DNA of 57,667 nt from contig CAINZT010000196.1 in NCBI GenBank assembly GCA_903855705.1, positions 1 to 57,667 of the forward strand, given 5' to 3'. Source of the stretch: an uncultured Synechococcus sp. GTDB lineage: Bacteria > Cyanobacteriota > Cyanobacteriia > PCC-6307 > Cyanobiaceae. Below the pieces are notes generated by a model. It did no database searches. It had not been told where the DNA came from and saw only the letters and a program-made list of their open reading frames with translations. A program made the position numbers and the translations under genes. Of the stretch, positions 9,874 through 18,996 are shown one piece after another (position 1 is the stretch's first letter; each line of letters starts with the position of its first letter).

Positions 9874-12492
9874 TCAGTCCTCAGCCCAGGGGTCGTCCTG
9901 GGGCGGGCGGGGCCGGGGTGGCATGGGCTCGCCGCGGCGCTGGCCGTAGGAGGGGTTGGCGCCACCTTCGCCGGCATAGGGATCAAGATCCCGCTCCGGG
10001 TAGGAGCCGTAGGGGCTGGCTGGCTGCTGAGCCCAACTAGAGCGATTGATGGCAGCCCCATCCGGGCCTGGCCGGCGATCCCTTGGCCGATCATCGCTGG
10101 CGTCAAAGTCCCGATCCCTTTGGCGTGGATCCCAGCGTTCCTGGGACCCATCCCCTGGTCGATCGATCGAACGCTCAGACGCCCAATCCGCCGAGCGACC
10201 CCCAGGCGGTTCAAAGGACCTGTCCGCAGACCTGTCTGGAGACCTGTCTGGAGACCTGTCCGAAGCCCAATCTGCAGACCTGTCCGAAGACCAATCCGAA
10301 GACCTTTCAAAGGAACGGTCTGCTTGGCGGTCATCGAAGCGCTCTCTTGAGCGTTCTCCTGAGGGGAAAGCGGAACGGTCCAAGGTCTGATCGCGATCCC
10401 GACCCTGGCCCCAATCGGCCCTGGGTTCATAGCGATCGCGGCCATCCCCACGGGAAGGGGGCATGCCCACTCCACCGAGAGTGGAACTGCCTCCCCAGTT
10501 GCTGCCCAGGTCGCTGCGGAGCTCACCTCCCCAGCTGGACTCCCGCCAGGGGTCCTGTAGGCCGCGGCGGCTGCCGCCCCGGTCCCAGTCATCCCAGTCG
10601 TCGTCGGCGAACAACTCATCCTTGAGGGAGCCCAGGGTGTTTTTAAGGCCCTGGAGAGGGCCGCCCGCCTCACTGCGCCGCTCGCTGGTGAGGCGGCGAT
10701 TGAGGCCATAGAGGGCCTCCTGCAGTTCGCTCACCGCCACCTCCAGCTCGGCCAGGTCGCCGGCGGCGAGCAGGTCCTGCACCTGGCGCAAGGACAGTTC
10801 CACGGCCCGTTGCTGGCGGTCGGCCCCGTAGGGCCCCAGTTCCAGGGCGGCATCGCGCAGGCGCCGTTCCGCCTGGGCCACCAGGGTCTGGGCCCGGTTG
10901 CGGCGGTCGATCTCGCTGCGTTTGCGCCGATCTTCGGTGGCCTTCTGCTCGGCCTCGGCCAGCAGGCGCTGGACCTCCTCCTCGCTGAGGTTGGAGCCCC
11001 CCTGGATGCTGACGCTCTGTTGGCGGCCCGTGGTGCGGTCGGTGGCGGACACCTGCAGCAGGCCGTTGGCGTCGATGTCAAAGGACACCTGCACCTGGGG
11101 CACACCCCGGGGCGCCGGTGGAATCCCCGACAATCGGAAGCGGCCCAGGGACTTGTTGTCGCTGGCCATCTGGCGCTCCCCCTGGAGCACATGGATTTCC
11201 ACCGAGTTTTGATTGGCCTCCGAGGTGGAGAACACATCGGATTTGCGCACCGGAATCGGCGTATTGCGTGCAATCAGCACCTTCATCACGCCGCCAATGG
11301 TTTCCAGACCCAGGGAAAGGGGACTGACGTCATTGAGCATCAGGTCGCGCAATTCGCCGGTGAGAATGCCGGCCTGGACGGCGGCACCGATCGCCACTAC
11401 CTCGTCGGGGTTGACCGATTGGCAGGGCTCCAGGGGGACCAGGGTGCGCACCATGGCTTGCACCATTGGCATCCGGGTGCTGCCGCCAACCAAAACCACA
11501 TCGTCGATGTCTTCGGCGGCTAGGCCCGAATCGCGCAGGGCCCGCTGCACGGGGCGCAGTAGGCGATCGAGTAGGTCACCGCAGAGGCCTTCAAAGGTGC
11601 GGCGCTCCAGGGTCGTTTCGATGTGGAGGGGCCCGGCGTCAACGGTGGCAATAAAGGGCAGGGAAATCGGCGTGCTCTGAACGCCGGAGAGCTCCTGTTT
11701 GGCTTTTTCGGCCGCTTCGGTGAGCCGCTGCAGGGCCTGGCGATCACGGCGTAGGTCGATTTGGTGCTGGGCCAAAAAGGCTTCAGCCAGCCAATCGACG
11801 ATGCGCCGATCCCAGTCGTTGCCGCCGAGTTGGGTGTCTCCGCTGGTGGCCTTGACGTCAAAGACGCCATTGGTGATACGCAACACCGACACATCGAAGG
11901 TGCCACCCCCCAGGTCGAACACCAGCACCCGTTTGACGGCGCTGCGATCGAAGCCATAGGCCAGGGCTGCAGCGGTGGGTTCGTTGAGGATCCGCTCCAC
12001 GCTGATGCCGGCGAGGCGTCCGGCATCGCGGGTGGCCTGGCGTTGGGCATCGTTGAAATAGGCCGGCACGGTGATCACCGCCGCCTCGACCGGCTCGCCC
12101 AAGTAGGTGGCGGCGTCATCGACGAGCTTGCGCAGCAGGCTGGCGACCAGTTCTTCGGGGGCGTATTCCCGTTCCGTGGCCGGGCAGACCACGCGCACGT
12201 TGCCCTGGTCGTTGGCCCGGATCGTGTAGGGCACTGCCAGGCTGCCCTCTTCCAATTCATCCCAGCGCCGACCGACGTAGCGCTTGAGGTTGGCAAAGGT
12301 ATTGCGCGGATTGAGCACCAACTGGCGCCGGGCCAACTGGCCCACCAGCAACTCCTGCTCCCTGTTGAAGCCCAACACCGAGGGGGTCGTGCGCCCCCCT
12401 TCGGCGCTGGCGATCACCTGGGGACGGCCGCCTTCCAGCACCGCCACCACGGAGTTGGTGGTGCCAAGGTCGATGCCAACGATCCGCCCCAT
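9874..12492 (-). CDS. dnaK: Hsp70 chaperone DnaK (DnaK3-like) with long Arg/Asp/Ser-rich repetitive C-terminus
   Basis: MGRIVGIDLGTTNSVVAVLEGG..., VLVFDLGGGTFDVSVL..., VVLVGGSTRMPMVQ; C-terminus with DRSADWASDRSPDRSPDRSADRSF repeats. Confidence 0.95.
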   Translation of the reverse strand: MGRIVGIDLGTTNSVVAVLEGGRPQVIASAEGGRTTPSVLGFNREQELLVGQLARRQLVLNPRNTFANLKRYVGRRWDELEEGSLAVPYTIRANDQGNVRVVCPATEREYAPEELVASLLRKLVDDAATYLGEPVEAAVITVPAYFNDAQRQATRDAGRLAGISVERILNEPTAAALAYGFDRSAVKRVLVFDLGGGTFDVSVLRITNGVFDVKATSGDTQLGGNDWDRRIVDWLAEAFLAQHQIDLRRDRQALQRLTEAAEKAKQELSGVQSTPISLPFIATVDAGPLHIETTLERRTFEGLCGDLLDRLLRPVQRALRDSGLAAEDIDDVVLVGGSTRMPMVQAMVRTLVPLEPCQSVNPDEVVAIGAAVQAGILTGELRDLMLNDVSPLSLGLETIGGVMKVLIARNTPIPVRKSDVFSTSEANQNSVEIHVLQGERQMASDNKSLGRFRLSGIPPAPRGVPQVQVSFDIDANGLLQVSATDRTTGRQQSVSIQGGSNLSEEEVQRLLAEAEQKATEDRRKRSEIDRRNRAQTLVAQAERRLRDAALELGPYGADRQQRAVELSLRQVQDLLAAGDLAELEVAVSELQEALYGLNRRLTSERRSEAGGPLQGLKNTLGSLKDELFADDDWDDWDRGGSRRGLQDPWRESSWGGELRSDLGSNWGGSSTLGGVGMPPSRGDGRDRYEPRADWGQGRDRDQTLDRSAFPSGERSRERFDDRQADRSFERSSDWSSDRSADWASDRSPDRSPDRSADRSFEPPGGRSADWASERSIDRPGDGSQERWDPRQRDRDFDASDDRPRDRRPGPDGAAINRSSWAQQPASPYGSYPERDLDPYAGEGGANPSYGQRRGEPMPPRPRPPQDDPWAED
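10216..10335 (-). repeat. 12-bp tandem repeat (tetrapeptide repeat) inside dnaK
   Basis: Plus strand: ggacctgtccgc agacctgtctgg agacctgtctgg agacctgtccga agcccaatctgc agacctgtccga agaccaatccga...; minus-strand protein periodicity of 4 aa (DRSx). Confidence 0.9.
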
Positions 12493-12608
12493 GGATCCGC
12501 GCATGGAAAACCCAAACTAACGGCCCGAAAGCCCTGATCTCCCCCACAGCAGCCGTCCTGCCAACCGGCTGACCAATCCCCAGCCTGGGGACTTCGAAAA
12601 CAAGCCAT

Positions 12609-12633
12609 AAAAAAACCGGCGTGAGCCGGTTTT
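12609..12633 (-). terminator. Intrinsic terminator downstream of tRNA-Ser
   Basis: Minus strand AAAACCGGC-TCAC-GCCGGTTTT followed by T-tract; directly 3' of the tRNA. Confidence 0.9.
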
Positions 12634-12636
12634 CAA

Positions 12637-12723
12637 CGGAGAGGGAGGGATTCGAACCCTCGATAGAGTTGCCCCTATACAGCATTTCCAATGCTGCGCC
12701 TTCGACCACTCGGCCACCTCTCC
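12637..12723 (-). tRNA. tRNA-Ser (anticodon GGA)
   Basis: Minus strand GGAGAGGTGGCCGAGTGGTCGAAGGCG CAGCATTGGAAATGCTG ...GAGGGTTCGAATCCCTCCCTCTCC; acceptor, anticodon and T arms pair; long class II variable arm; CCA not encoded. Confidence 0.97.
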
Positions 12724-12784
12724 CTAAGTTCGGGGGCTAGTGGGGCAACTGGGAGAATGTAGCAGTCACCCCCCAGGGCCCCAG

Positions 12785-13153
12785 ATGGCGCAGCATTTCC
12801 CGATCACGGTGCACTGGCGTCAAGAGCAGCGCACCATCCGCCTGGACGTGCCCGAAGGCGAGTACATCCTGCGCAGCTTTGAAGCCCAGGGCCAGCCCTT
12901 GCCCTTCAGCTGCCGCAATGGCTGTTGCACCGCCTGCGCCGTGCGGGTGCTCAGCGGTGAGATCGACCAGCGTGAATCCCTGGGGTTGTCCAAAGAAGTG
13001 CGCGGCAAGGGCTACGGCCTGCTCTGCGTCGCCCGGGCCCTGGGCCCGCTGGAGGTGGAAACCCAGGATGAGGACGAGGTCTACGACCTGCAGTTCGGCC
13101 GCTTCTTTGGCCGTGGCAAGGTGCGTCCTGGCCTGCCCCTCGACGACGAATGA
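12785..13153 (+). CDS. Plant-type [2Fe-2S] ferredoxin family protein
   Basis: ILRSFEAQGQPLPFSCRNGCCTACAVRVLSGEID...LLCVARALGPLEVET: Cys spacing of 2Fe-2S ferredoxins. Confidence 0.9.
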   Translation: MAQHFPITVHWRQEQRTIRLDVPEGEYILRSFEAQGQPLPFSCRNGCCTACAVRVLSGEIDQRESLGLSKEVRGKGYGLLCVARALGPLEVETQDEDEVYDLQFGRFFGRGKVRPGLPLDDE

Positions 13154-14058
13154 GCCAGCCCAGCCGCTGCTCCGACCTGAGCCTGCAGGACTCCGGCCTG
13201 GACCATCCAGCCCTGGAACGCCTAGTGGCCGTGGCCCGGGAGGCCGCCAGCGCCGGCGCTGAGCGGTTGATGCACCATTTCGGCCACTTGGAGCGCATCC
13301 ACGAAAAGGGCCGCGCCGGCGACCTGGTGACCGAAGCCGACGAGGCGGCTGAGGCGGCCGTTCTGGCCGTGCTGCAGCGCCACACCCCCGACTTCGGGGT
13401 GTTGGCCGAAGAAAGCGGCTGGAAGGAAGGCCAATCGGACCTGGCCTGGTGCGTCGATCCCCTCGATGGCACCACCAACTTCGCCCACGGCTTTCCCTTC
13501 TTTGCCACCTCGATCGGCCTCACCTGGCAGGGACGCCCCCTGCTGGGGGCCTTGGCCGTGCCGGCCCTGCAGCAACACTTTTGGGCGGCCCCAGGCCTGG
13601 GGGCCTGGTGCAACGACCAGCCCATCCAGGTCAGCGCCTGCCAGGACCTGGGCTCCTCACTGCTGGTGACGGGCTTTGCCTACGACCGCCACACGCGGCT
13701 CGACAACAACTACGCCGAATTCGCCTACTTCACCCACCGCACGCGTGGCGTGCGCCGGCCCGGGGCGGCGGCGGTGGATTTGGCCTTTGTGGCCGCCGGC
13801 CGCCTCGATGGCTACTGGGAACGGGGCCTCTCCCCCTGGGACCTGGCCGCCGGCGTGGTGTTGGTGGAGCAGGCAGGGGGCCAGGTATGCGCCTACGACG
13901 GCGGCCCAATCAACCTGGCCGAAGGGCGGCTGATCGCCTGCGCCCCCGGCCTGCGCCAGCCCCTGATCGAGGGGCTGGCGGCCTGCTCACCCCTGGCCGG
14001 GGCCAGCTATGGCGCCCCGGAGCTCGATCAGGCCGGGGCCATGACCCTGGAGAGTTGA
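13150..14058 (+). CDS. Inositol monophosphatase family protein (SuhB-like)
   Basis: DLVTEADEAAEAAV..., GVLAEESGW..., WCVDPLDGTTNFAHGFPFF, GYWERGLSPWDLAAGVVLVEQAGG. Confidence 0.93.
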   Translation: MSQPSRCSDLSLQDSGLDHPALERLVAVAREAASAGAERLMHHFGHLERIHEKGRAGDLVTEADEAAEAAVLAVLQRHTPDFGVLAEESGWKEGQSDLAWCVDPLDGTTNFAHGFPFFATSIGLTWQGRPLLGALAVPALQQHFWAAPGLGAWCNDQPIQVSACQDLGSSLLVTGFAYDRHTRLDNNYAEFAYFTHRTRGVRRPGAAAVDLAFVAAGRLDGYWERGLSPWDLAAGVVLVEQAGGQVCAYDGGPINLAEGRLIACAPGLRQPLIEGLAACSPLAGASYGAPELDQAGAMTLES

Positions 14059-14105
14059 CCCCGGCTCCATAGGATCCGCAACAGATCGCCGCTGTTCCCA
14101 GTCCC

Positions 14106-15314
14106 ATGGCCCTGCAACCCGCCGCCGGCGCCAGGGACCTCAATCCCCAGCAGGTGGATGGAAACCGCACCCTGGTCAGCCAGCTGGCCGCGGTCTATCG
14201 CCTCTGGGGCTACGAGGAGGTGGCGCCACCGACGATTGAACGACTGGAAACCCTCCAGGCCGGAGGTGGCATCGATGGTCGCGAGGTGGTCCGGCTTGCG
14301 ACCGAGGAGGCCCTGGGCCTCAGGCCCGAGATGACGGCCTCGATCGCCCGGGCTGCCGGTACCCGCATGGCAGCCCGCAGCCGGCCCCTGCGGCTCTGGT
14401 ACACCGGCCCGATCTACCGCAGCCGTCAGGCCGACGGTGGTGGGGCCGGGGGCGGCCAACAAATTGTCGAAGAACTGCAGAGCGGCGTGGAACTCCTGGG
14501 GGGAGCCAGCGCCGCTGATGACAGCGAATTGTTGCGTCTATTGCTCGCCTGCCTGCGCAGCCTCGGCCTAGGCCAGAAGCAGCAAACCCAGCTGTTGCTT
14601 GGCCACCACGGCGTGCTTGCCGCGCTGTTGGATCAGGTGCCGGCCGATCAGCGCACGGCCGCCAGGCAGGCCTTAACGGGATTTGATTTCATGGCGATTG
14701 CCGCCCTGCCCTTGCCTGAGGTCCAACGCCAGGGCCTGCAACGGTTGATGCGACTGCGGGGCGAGCCGGTGGCGGTGCTCTATCAACTGGAGCAGTTGCT
14801 GGGCCCCTGTGCCCTCCTCGAGACCCTGGCCACGACCCTGGACGCCTTGGCTCCTACCGCCGCTGCCCAGGGGGTGGGCCTCAGCTTCGATCCCACCTTC
14901 CAGCCCCATTTCGCCCTTTACGACGGTTTGGTGCTCAAGGTGGTTTGCCAGGGGGCGGACACGGCCCCGGTGGAAATTGCCAGTGGCGGCCGCTACGACG
15001 CCCTAGTGGGCCGCTTCTGCGGGGCAGACAGCCAGGCGATGGCGGCTGGCATGGGCTTTGGCTTCGCCGTAGAGCCGATCCGAGACCTGCTTGAGGCTAC
15101 GGCCAGCGCCCGGTCAGGGGACGCCCCTGGCCAGGGGCCGATCCTGGTGGCCTACGGCCAGGCCAGCCAGCTGGCCCAGGCCCTCGACCAGCTCGAAACG
15201 CTGCATAGCCAGGGACAAGCGGCCGAACTGTTGAGCCGCCCCTGTGCCACGGCCGCCGAGGCGGAAGTGCAAGCGGCCCGCCGAGGCTGTGGCTCCACCC
15301 TCTGGATCGCCTAA
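14106..15314 (+). CDS. hisZ: ATP phosphoribosyltransferase regulatory subunit
   Basis: HisRS-like without anticodon domain: YEEVAPPTIERLE..., LRPEMTASIARAAGTRM, LWYTGPIYR, SGGRYDALVGRF. Confidence 0.88.
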   Translation: MALQPAAGARDLNPQQVDGNRTLVSQLAAVYRLWGYEEVAPPTIERLETLQAGGGIDGREVVRLATEEALGLRPEMTASIARAAGTRMAARSRPLRLWYTGPIYRSRQADGGGAGGGQQIVEELQSGVELLGGASAADDSELLRLLLACLRSLGLGQKQQTQLLLGHHGVLAALLDQVPADQRTAARQALTGFDFMAIAALPLPEVQRQGLQRLMRLRGEPVAVLYQLEQLLGPCALLETLATTLDALAPTAAAQGVGLSFDPTFQPHFALYDGLVLKVVCQGADTAPVEIASGGRYDALVGRFCGADSQAMAAGMGFGFAVEPIRDLLEATASARSGDAPGQGPILVAYGQASQLAQALDQLETLHSQGQAAELLSRPCATAAEAEVQAARRGCGSTLWIA

Positions 15315-15350
15315 GGCCCTGCCTAGGATCGCGGTCGCTTTGATCCCCCA

Positions 15351-15572
15351 ATGGCCCACACGATCCTCACCGATGTCTGCGAGGGTGTGGCCGACTGCGT
15401 GGATGCCTGTCCGGTGGCCTGCATCCACCCCGGCAGCGGCGCTAATAGCAAAGGCACTGCCTTCTATTGGATCGATTTCGACACCTGTATCGACTGCGGA
15501 ATCTGCCTGCAGGTCTGCCCGGTGGCCGGGGCGATCGTGCCCGAGGAGCGGCCAGACCAGCAGCGCTCTTGA
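15351..15572 (+). CDS. Bacterial-type ferredoxin with two Fe-S cluster motifs
   Basis: TDVCEGVADCVDACPVACIHPG ... DTCIDCGICLQVCPVAGAI. Confidence 0.9.
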   Translation: MAHTILTDVCEGVADCVDACPVACIHPGSGANSKGTAFYWIDFDTCIDCGICLQVCPVAGAIVPEERPDQQRS

Positions 15573-15690
15573 GTGCGTGCTCCTGAGCGGTTCTCGCCTA
15601 TTCATTTCGCCATTAATCGGGCCCATCCCCCGATCAACGTCGATCCAGTTCTGACCGTGGGGCATGGTGGGGGAGTGTTGGGTTCTCCCC

Positions 15691-16080
15691 ATGGCTGATG
15701 CCCCCTACCTGGTCGCCCTCGCCCTGGTGGAACTGAACGGCAAGCGCAGCCTGCCGATTGGCGGTCGCTCCCAAAGCGCCGCCGCCGCCCACCACGGCGA
15801 TCCAGGCCCGGAGGGCCTCAGTCTGGTCCTAGAGCTGCTCTTGCGGCTGTGGCAACGCAGTGATGAGGGCCCCCTGCAACGGGCGTGCGGTGACACAAGC
15901 CTGCTGCTTGTGGAGATTCCCCTCGCTGAGATGAGCGAAACCCTGCCGATCCTCAAGGCCCGCTGGCTGGCCGAGGGGGATACCGAGGCTTTCCAGGCCG
16001 GGCTCCAGGCCCTGGCCCACCGGGGTTGGCGGGTGGTTTTCACCAAGTACGAACCAGTGGCCCTGGTGGCCTGGCCCTAA
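15691..16080 (+). CDS. Conserved hypothetical protein
   Basis: MADAPYLVALALVELNGKRSLPIGGRSQSAAAAHHGDPGPEGLSLVLELLLRLW...; coding-like, collinear with neighbours. Confidence 0.6.
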   Translation: MADAPYLVALALVELNGKRSLPIGGRSQSAAAAHHGDPGPEGLSLVLELLLRLWQRSDEGPLQRACGDTSLLLVEIPLAEMSETLPILKARWLAEGDTEAFQAGLQALAHRGWRVVFTKYEPVALVAWP

Positions 16081-16164
16081 AGGCCCAGGGCCTTCGGGGG
16101 CTAGATCTTGCCGATACGATTTCGATCCGCCGGCGCCCCAGGCGCACCCGTCTTTCCCTAGCCG

Positions 16165-16509
16165 ATGGCCTGTCCCAATTGCGGCAGCTGGTCCGTGCGC
16201 TCCGATCGCAGCTTGGCCGGTCGCATGGTTTGTGGGCGTTGTGGCTCGCCCCTGTCGGGAACCCGTGGCCAGGGCCGCCGCCCCCGGACCCACGGGCAGA
16301 ACAGGAAGCAGCCGTTACTGGCCCTTCTCTATCAACTCAAGCCAGGCTGGTGGGCTGTGCTGGCCCTGTTAGCGCTTGGGGCGGGACTGGCCCTGTTGGA
16401 GCCGCCCCAAGGGCACCAGGGAAGCCCCATCCCCGGCAGCAGGGGCCTGGGCAGCCAAAGCCTGATGGCGCCAGGCCAGAGCGGAGGCTGGCAGCCCCTG
16501 AACCCGTGA
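16165..16509 (+). CDS. Small zinc-ribbon, single-TM protein
   Basis: MACPNCGSWSVRSDRSLAGRMVCGRCGSPL (two CxxC) then hydrophobic segment WWAVLALLALGAGLALL. Confidence 0.7.
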   Translation: MACPNCGSWSVRSDRSLAGRMVCGRCGSPLSGTRGQGRRPRTHGQNRKQPLLALLYQLKPGWWAVLALLALGAGLALLEPPQGHQGSPIPGSRGLGSQSLMAPGQSGGWQPLNP

Positions 16510-16559
16510 CTGGCTCCTACCCGCTTTGGGGGATCAGGCCTGACTGAGCTGTCGTTCCA

Positions 16560-17312
16560 TCAGATGGCTCGCATTAAATCGAGGCCGTGCAGGCCCTCGT
16601 ATAGCAAGTAGGCCCCAAGCACCAGGGCCAGCACACCCACCAGCCATTCAGCCTTGTGTTGCAACCAATCCTCCAGGCGGGCGATCGGTTCACGGATGGC
16701 GCCCCGGCTCACGAGCCAAGCCAGCGGTGGTAGCAGCAGCAGGGAACTGGCCACCAGGGTGAACAGACCCGTGACTTCGGCATCGGCCTTGAGGCCGGGC
16801 TCGTTGAGCAGCAGCAGACCGGCCTCCTTGAGATAGAAGACCAGATTTTCCGGCGTGAGCAGGGCGCTGGTGGCTCCGATCAACACCAGGGTGACGGTGT
16901 TGAAGTCGGGCAGCTGGTTCATCAGCCGTAGGGCCATGCCCTCTTCACCGATGTTGGCCTGGGGGGTGAGTTGGTAGAGGCCCAGGCCCACTAAGGCACC
17001 GGCGCCGAGCAGGTCGATCAGCACCTGTTCCCGTTCGCCATGGTTGAGGCTGATCGAGAAGGTCTCGCCCACCAGGGTGAGCACCACGATCGCCAGGGCA
17101 TTAGCCAGGGCCCAACCGCTCACGTAGGCCATGGCCCGCTGCAGGGGTGCCTTGCCCAACAGAAGCAGGGCCACCACGGCGATGTGCAGGGGGCTGAAGG
17201 CAATCCCAATTCCGAACAGGGACGACTTGGTGACCAGGGCAGTGGTCAGAACTCCAGGGCTGTAGAGGGCTGGGGGCAGGCTGGCGCTAGCAACCAGGGC
17301 GGAGAGAGACAA
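16560..17312 (-). CDS. GAP-family/LysE-like multi-pass membrane protein
   Basis: SSLFGIGIAFSPLHIAVVALLLLGKAPLQRAMAYVSGWALANALAIVVLTLVGE; about 6 TM segments. Confidence 0.65.
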   Translation of the reverse strand: MSLSALVASASLPPALYSPGVLTTALVTKSSLFGIGIAFSPLHIAVVALLLLGKAPLQRAMAYVSGWALANALAIVVLTLVGETFSISLNHGEREQVLIDLLGAGALVGLGLYQLTPQANIGEEGMALRLMNQLPDFNTVTLVLIGATSALLTPENLVFYLKEAGLLLLNEPGLKADAEVTGLFTLVASSLLLLPPLAWLVSRGAIREPIARLEDWLQHKAEWLVGVLALVLGAYLLYEGLHGLDLMRAI

Positions 17313-17514
17313 ACGGGCAAGGCCTGGCAGATGGCTCGATTGTCAGCGATCGGTGGCCCGAACCGTGGCTGCCGTCGCGAGGGGATCCCCGGACCCTCCA
17401 ACAGAGACAACAACTGCAAGCCGTATCGGGCTCACCACCGAAGCAATCAATCCCCACAAGAGGACATTGTATTAAATCGATCAAGTCCTAGAATCGAAAA
17501 AATATTGATTGTCT

Positions 17515-18204
17515 GTGGCCCTCGGTAAGCAACTTAAAACGACCCTTTGTAATTTGGTTGCCATTATCGGGGTGGCCCGTAGTGGCGGCGATCTAAGGGC
17601 GATTGCCAATCTGGTCGATTCCCTGATCGATTCGCCCCAGATGGCGGACTGCCTGCGGCGCTGCCGCCTCTCTGAGGAAGGGGCGGCCCTGATCGATGGA
17701 CGCTATCCACCCCTGCAGCCGGACATGGCGTTTCTGGGGTCCTTGCCTGAGGGCAGCCTGGGCCGCTCCTACGCCGACCTGATGCTCAGCCGCGGCTATG
17801 ACCCGGAGTTCTTTCGGCCGAGACAACTGGTCAGTGATGCCCACTGGCTGACCCAACGGATTGCCACCACCCACGACATCCACCATGTGGTGAGTGGCTT
17901 TGGCACTACGCCGGAGGGGGAAAGTGGCGTGCTGGCGATCACGGCGGCCCAGATTGGCTTCCCCGCCTACGTGATGTTGAACAATGCCGCCCAGGTGAGT
18001 CGTTTTAGCTTCAAAACCTCGAGCTATGCCCTGATGGCCCGCGCGATTGCCCATGGCACCTCGACCGGCTTCAGCGCTCAGGCCCTCTGGCTTGCCCGCT
18101 GGGAGGAGGGCTGGCATTGGCCGGTGGCGCAATGGCGCCAGCAGCTCGGCATCACCAGCCCTGCCGATCACGAACCCTATGGACTCCTGGCAGTCCCTGG
18201 CTGA
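17515..18204 (+). CDS. Coq4 family protein
   Basis: Contains HDIHHVVSGFGTTPEGE = HDxxHx11E, the Coq4 metal-ligand motif, in a Coq4-like context (GRSYADLMLSRGYDPEFFRP...). Non-ATG start (GTG 17515 or TTG 17509) because an in-frame TGA precedes. Confidence 0.85.
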   Translation: MALGKQLKTTLCNLVAIIGVARSGGDLRAIANLVDSLIDSPQMADCLRRCRLSEEGAALIDGRYPPLQPDMAFLGSLPEGSLGRSYADLMLSRGYDPEFFRPRQLVSDAHWLTQRIATTHDIHHVVSGFGTTPEGESGVLAITAAQIGFPAYVMLNNAAQVSRFSFKTSSYALMARAIAHGTSTGFSAQALWLARWEEGWHWPVAQWRQQLGITSPADHEPYGLLAVPG

Positions 18205-18240
18205 ACAAACCGCACTCCCGAATCGCCCTAGGGTCGCTTG

Positions 18241-18912
18241 ATGGCTCTGCGTCTCCTCCCCTTCCAACCCCTGCCGCCCCCCCCCAGCGACAGCCCCCTA
18301 CTGGAAGTGCCCCTGTCGATCCTGCGGCCGACCCAGATGTGTGTGGGCATGGCCGAGATCCGCAGCCGCCAAGTCGACTTCGCCAAGGACAGCCCCGAGG
18401 AGCGGCGCCGCTACCTGCGCCAAAAACCCACCCCCCTGGTGCGCAGCCAGGCCGGGGACCTCTGGATGGTCGATCGCCACCACCGGCTCCGGGGTCTGAT
18501 GGAAGAGGATCCAGGCGCGACCGCCTTTGGCTATGTGGCCCTGGAACTGCCCTTCAGGGATCCCCATCAGGTGTTGCAAGCCCTGCATCAACGGGGCTGG
18601 CTCTATCTGTTTGATGGCCGGGGTCTGGGCCCCCTGCCCCCCAGCGCCCTGCCGGCGAGGCTCACCGACACCCAGGACGATCCCTACCGCAGCCTGGTCT
18701 GGAAATTGAAGCGGGAGCGGGTGGTGGCGGCGGCTCCCCTGATCCCCTTCCATGAATTCCGCTGGGGTGCCTGGCTGCGCAGCCGCACCCTTCCCCCGTT
18801 CAGCTCCGACCGCCTAGAGCCGGCCCTGCCCTCGGCCCGGGCCCTTGCCCGCTCCAGCGGAGCCTCCCACCTGGCGGGCTGGCAAGGCGCCGCTGGAGCC
18901 CACGGTCCCTGA
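18241..18912 (+). CDS. ParB-like nuclease-fold protein
   Basis: LEVPLSILRPTQMCVGMAEIRSRQVDFA...PLVRSQAGDLWMVDRHHRLRGLME: ParBc_2-like. Confidence 0.7.
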   Translation: MALRLLPFQPLPPPPSDSPLLEVPLSILRPTQMCVGMAEIRSRQVDFAKDSPEERRRYLRQKPTPLVRSQAGDLWMVDRHHRLRGLMEEDPGATAFGYVALELPFRDPHQVLQALHQRGWLYLFDGRGLGPLPPSALPARLTDTQDDPYRSLVWKLKRERVVAAAPLIPFHEFRWGAWLRSRTLPPFSSDRLEPALPSARALARSSGASHLAGWQGAAGAHGP

Positions 18913-18996
18913 ACCTGCCACGCCACCAAGCTTGATTGCTGGAGCCAGTTGATCCGGCCAATCGACCTAGCCTGGGGCCAACCGACGAGGGTTGGG

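Noticed and set aside
10216-10335. Possible CRISPR-like array
   Set aside because: Units are 12 bp with no spacers and lie in frame inside dnaK; it is a coding tandem repeat.
9735-10709. 324-aa minus-strand ORF with RTGLQTGL repeats
   Set aside because: Alternate frame of the dnaK 12-bp repeat; the repetitiveness is inherited from the real frame.
11761-12537. 258-aa plus-strand ORF
   Set aside because: Antisense to the conserved ATPase domain of dnaK; mirror-frame artefact.
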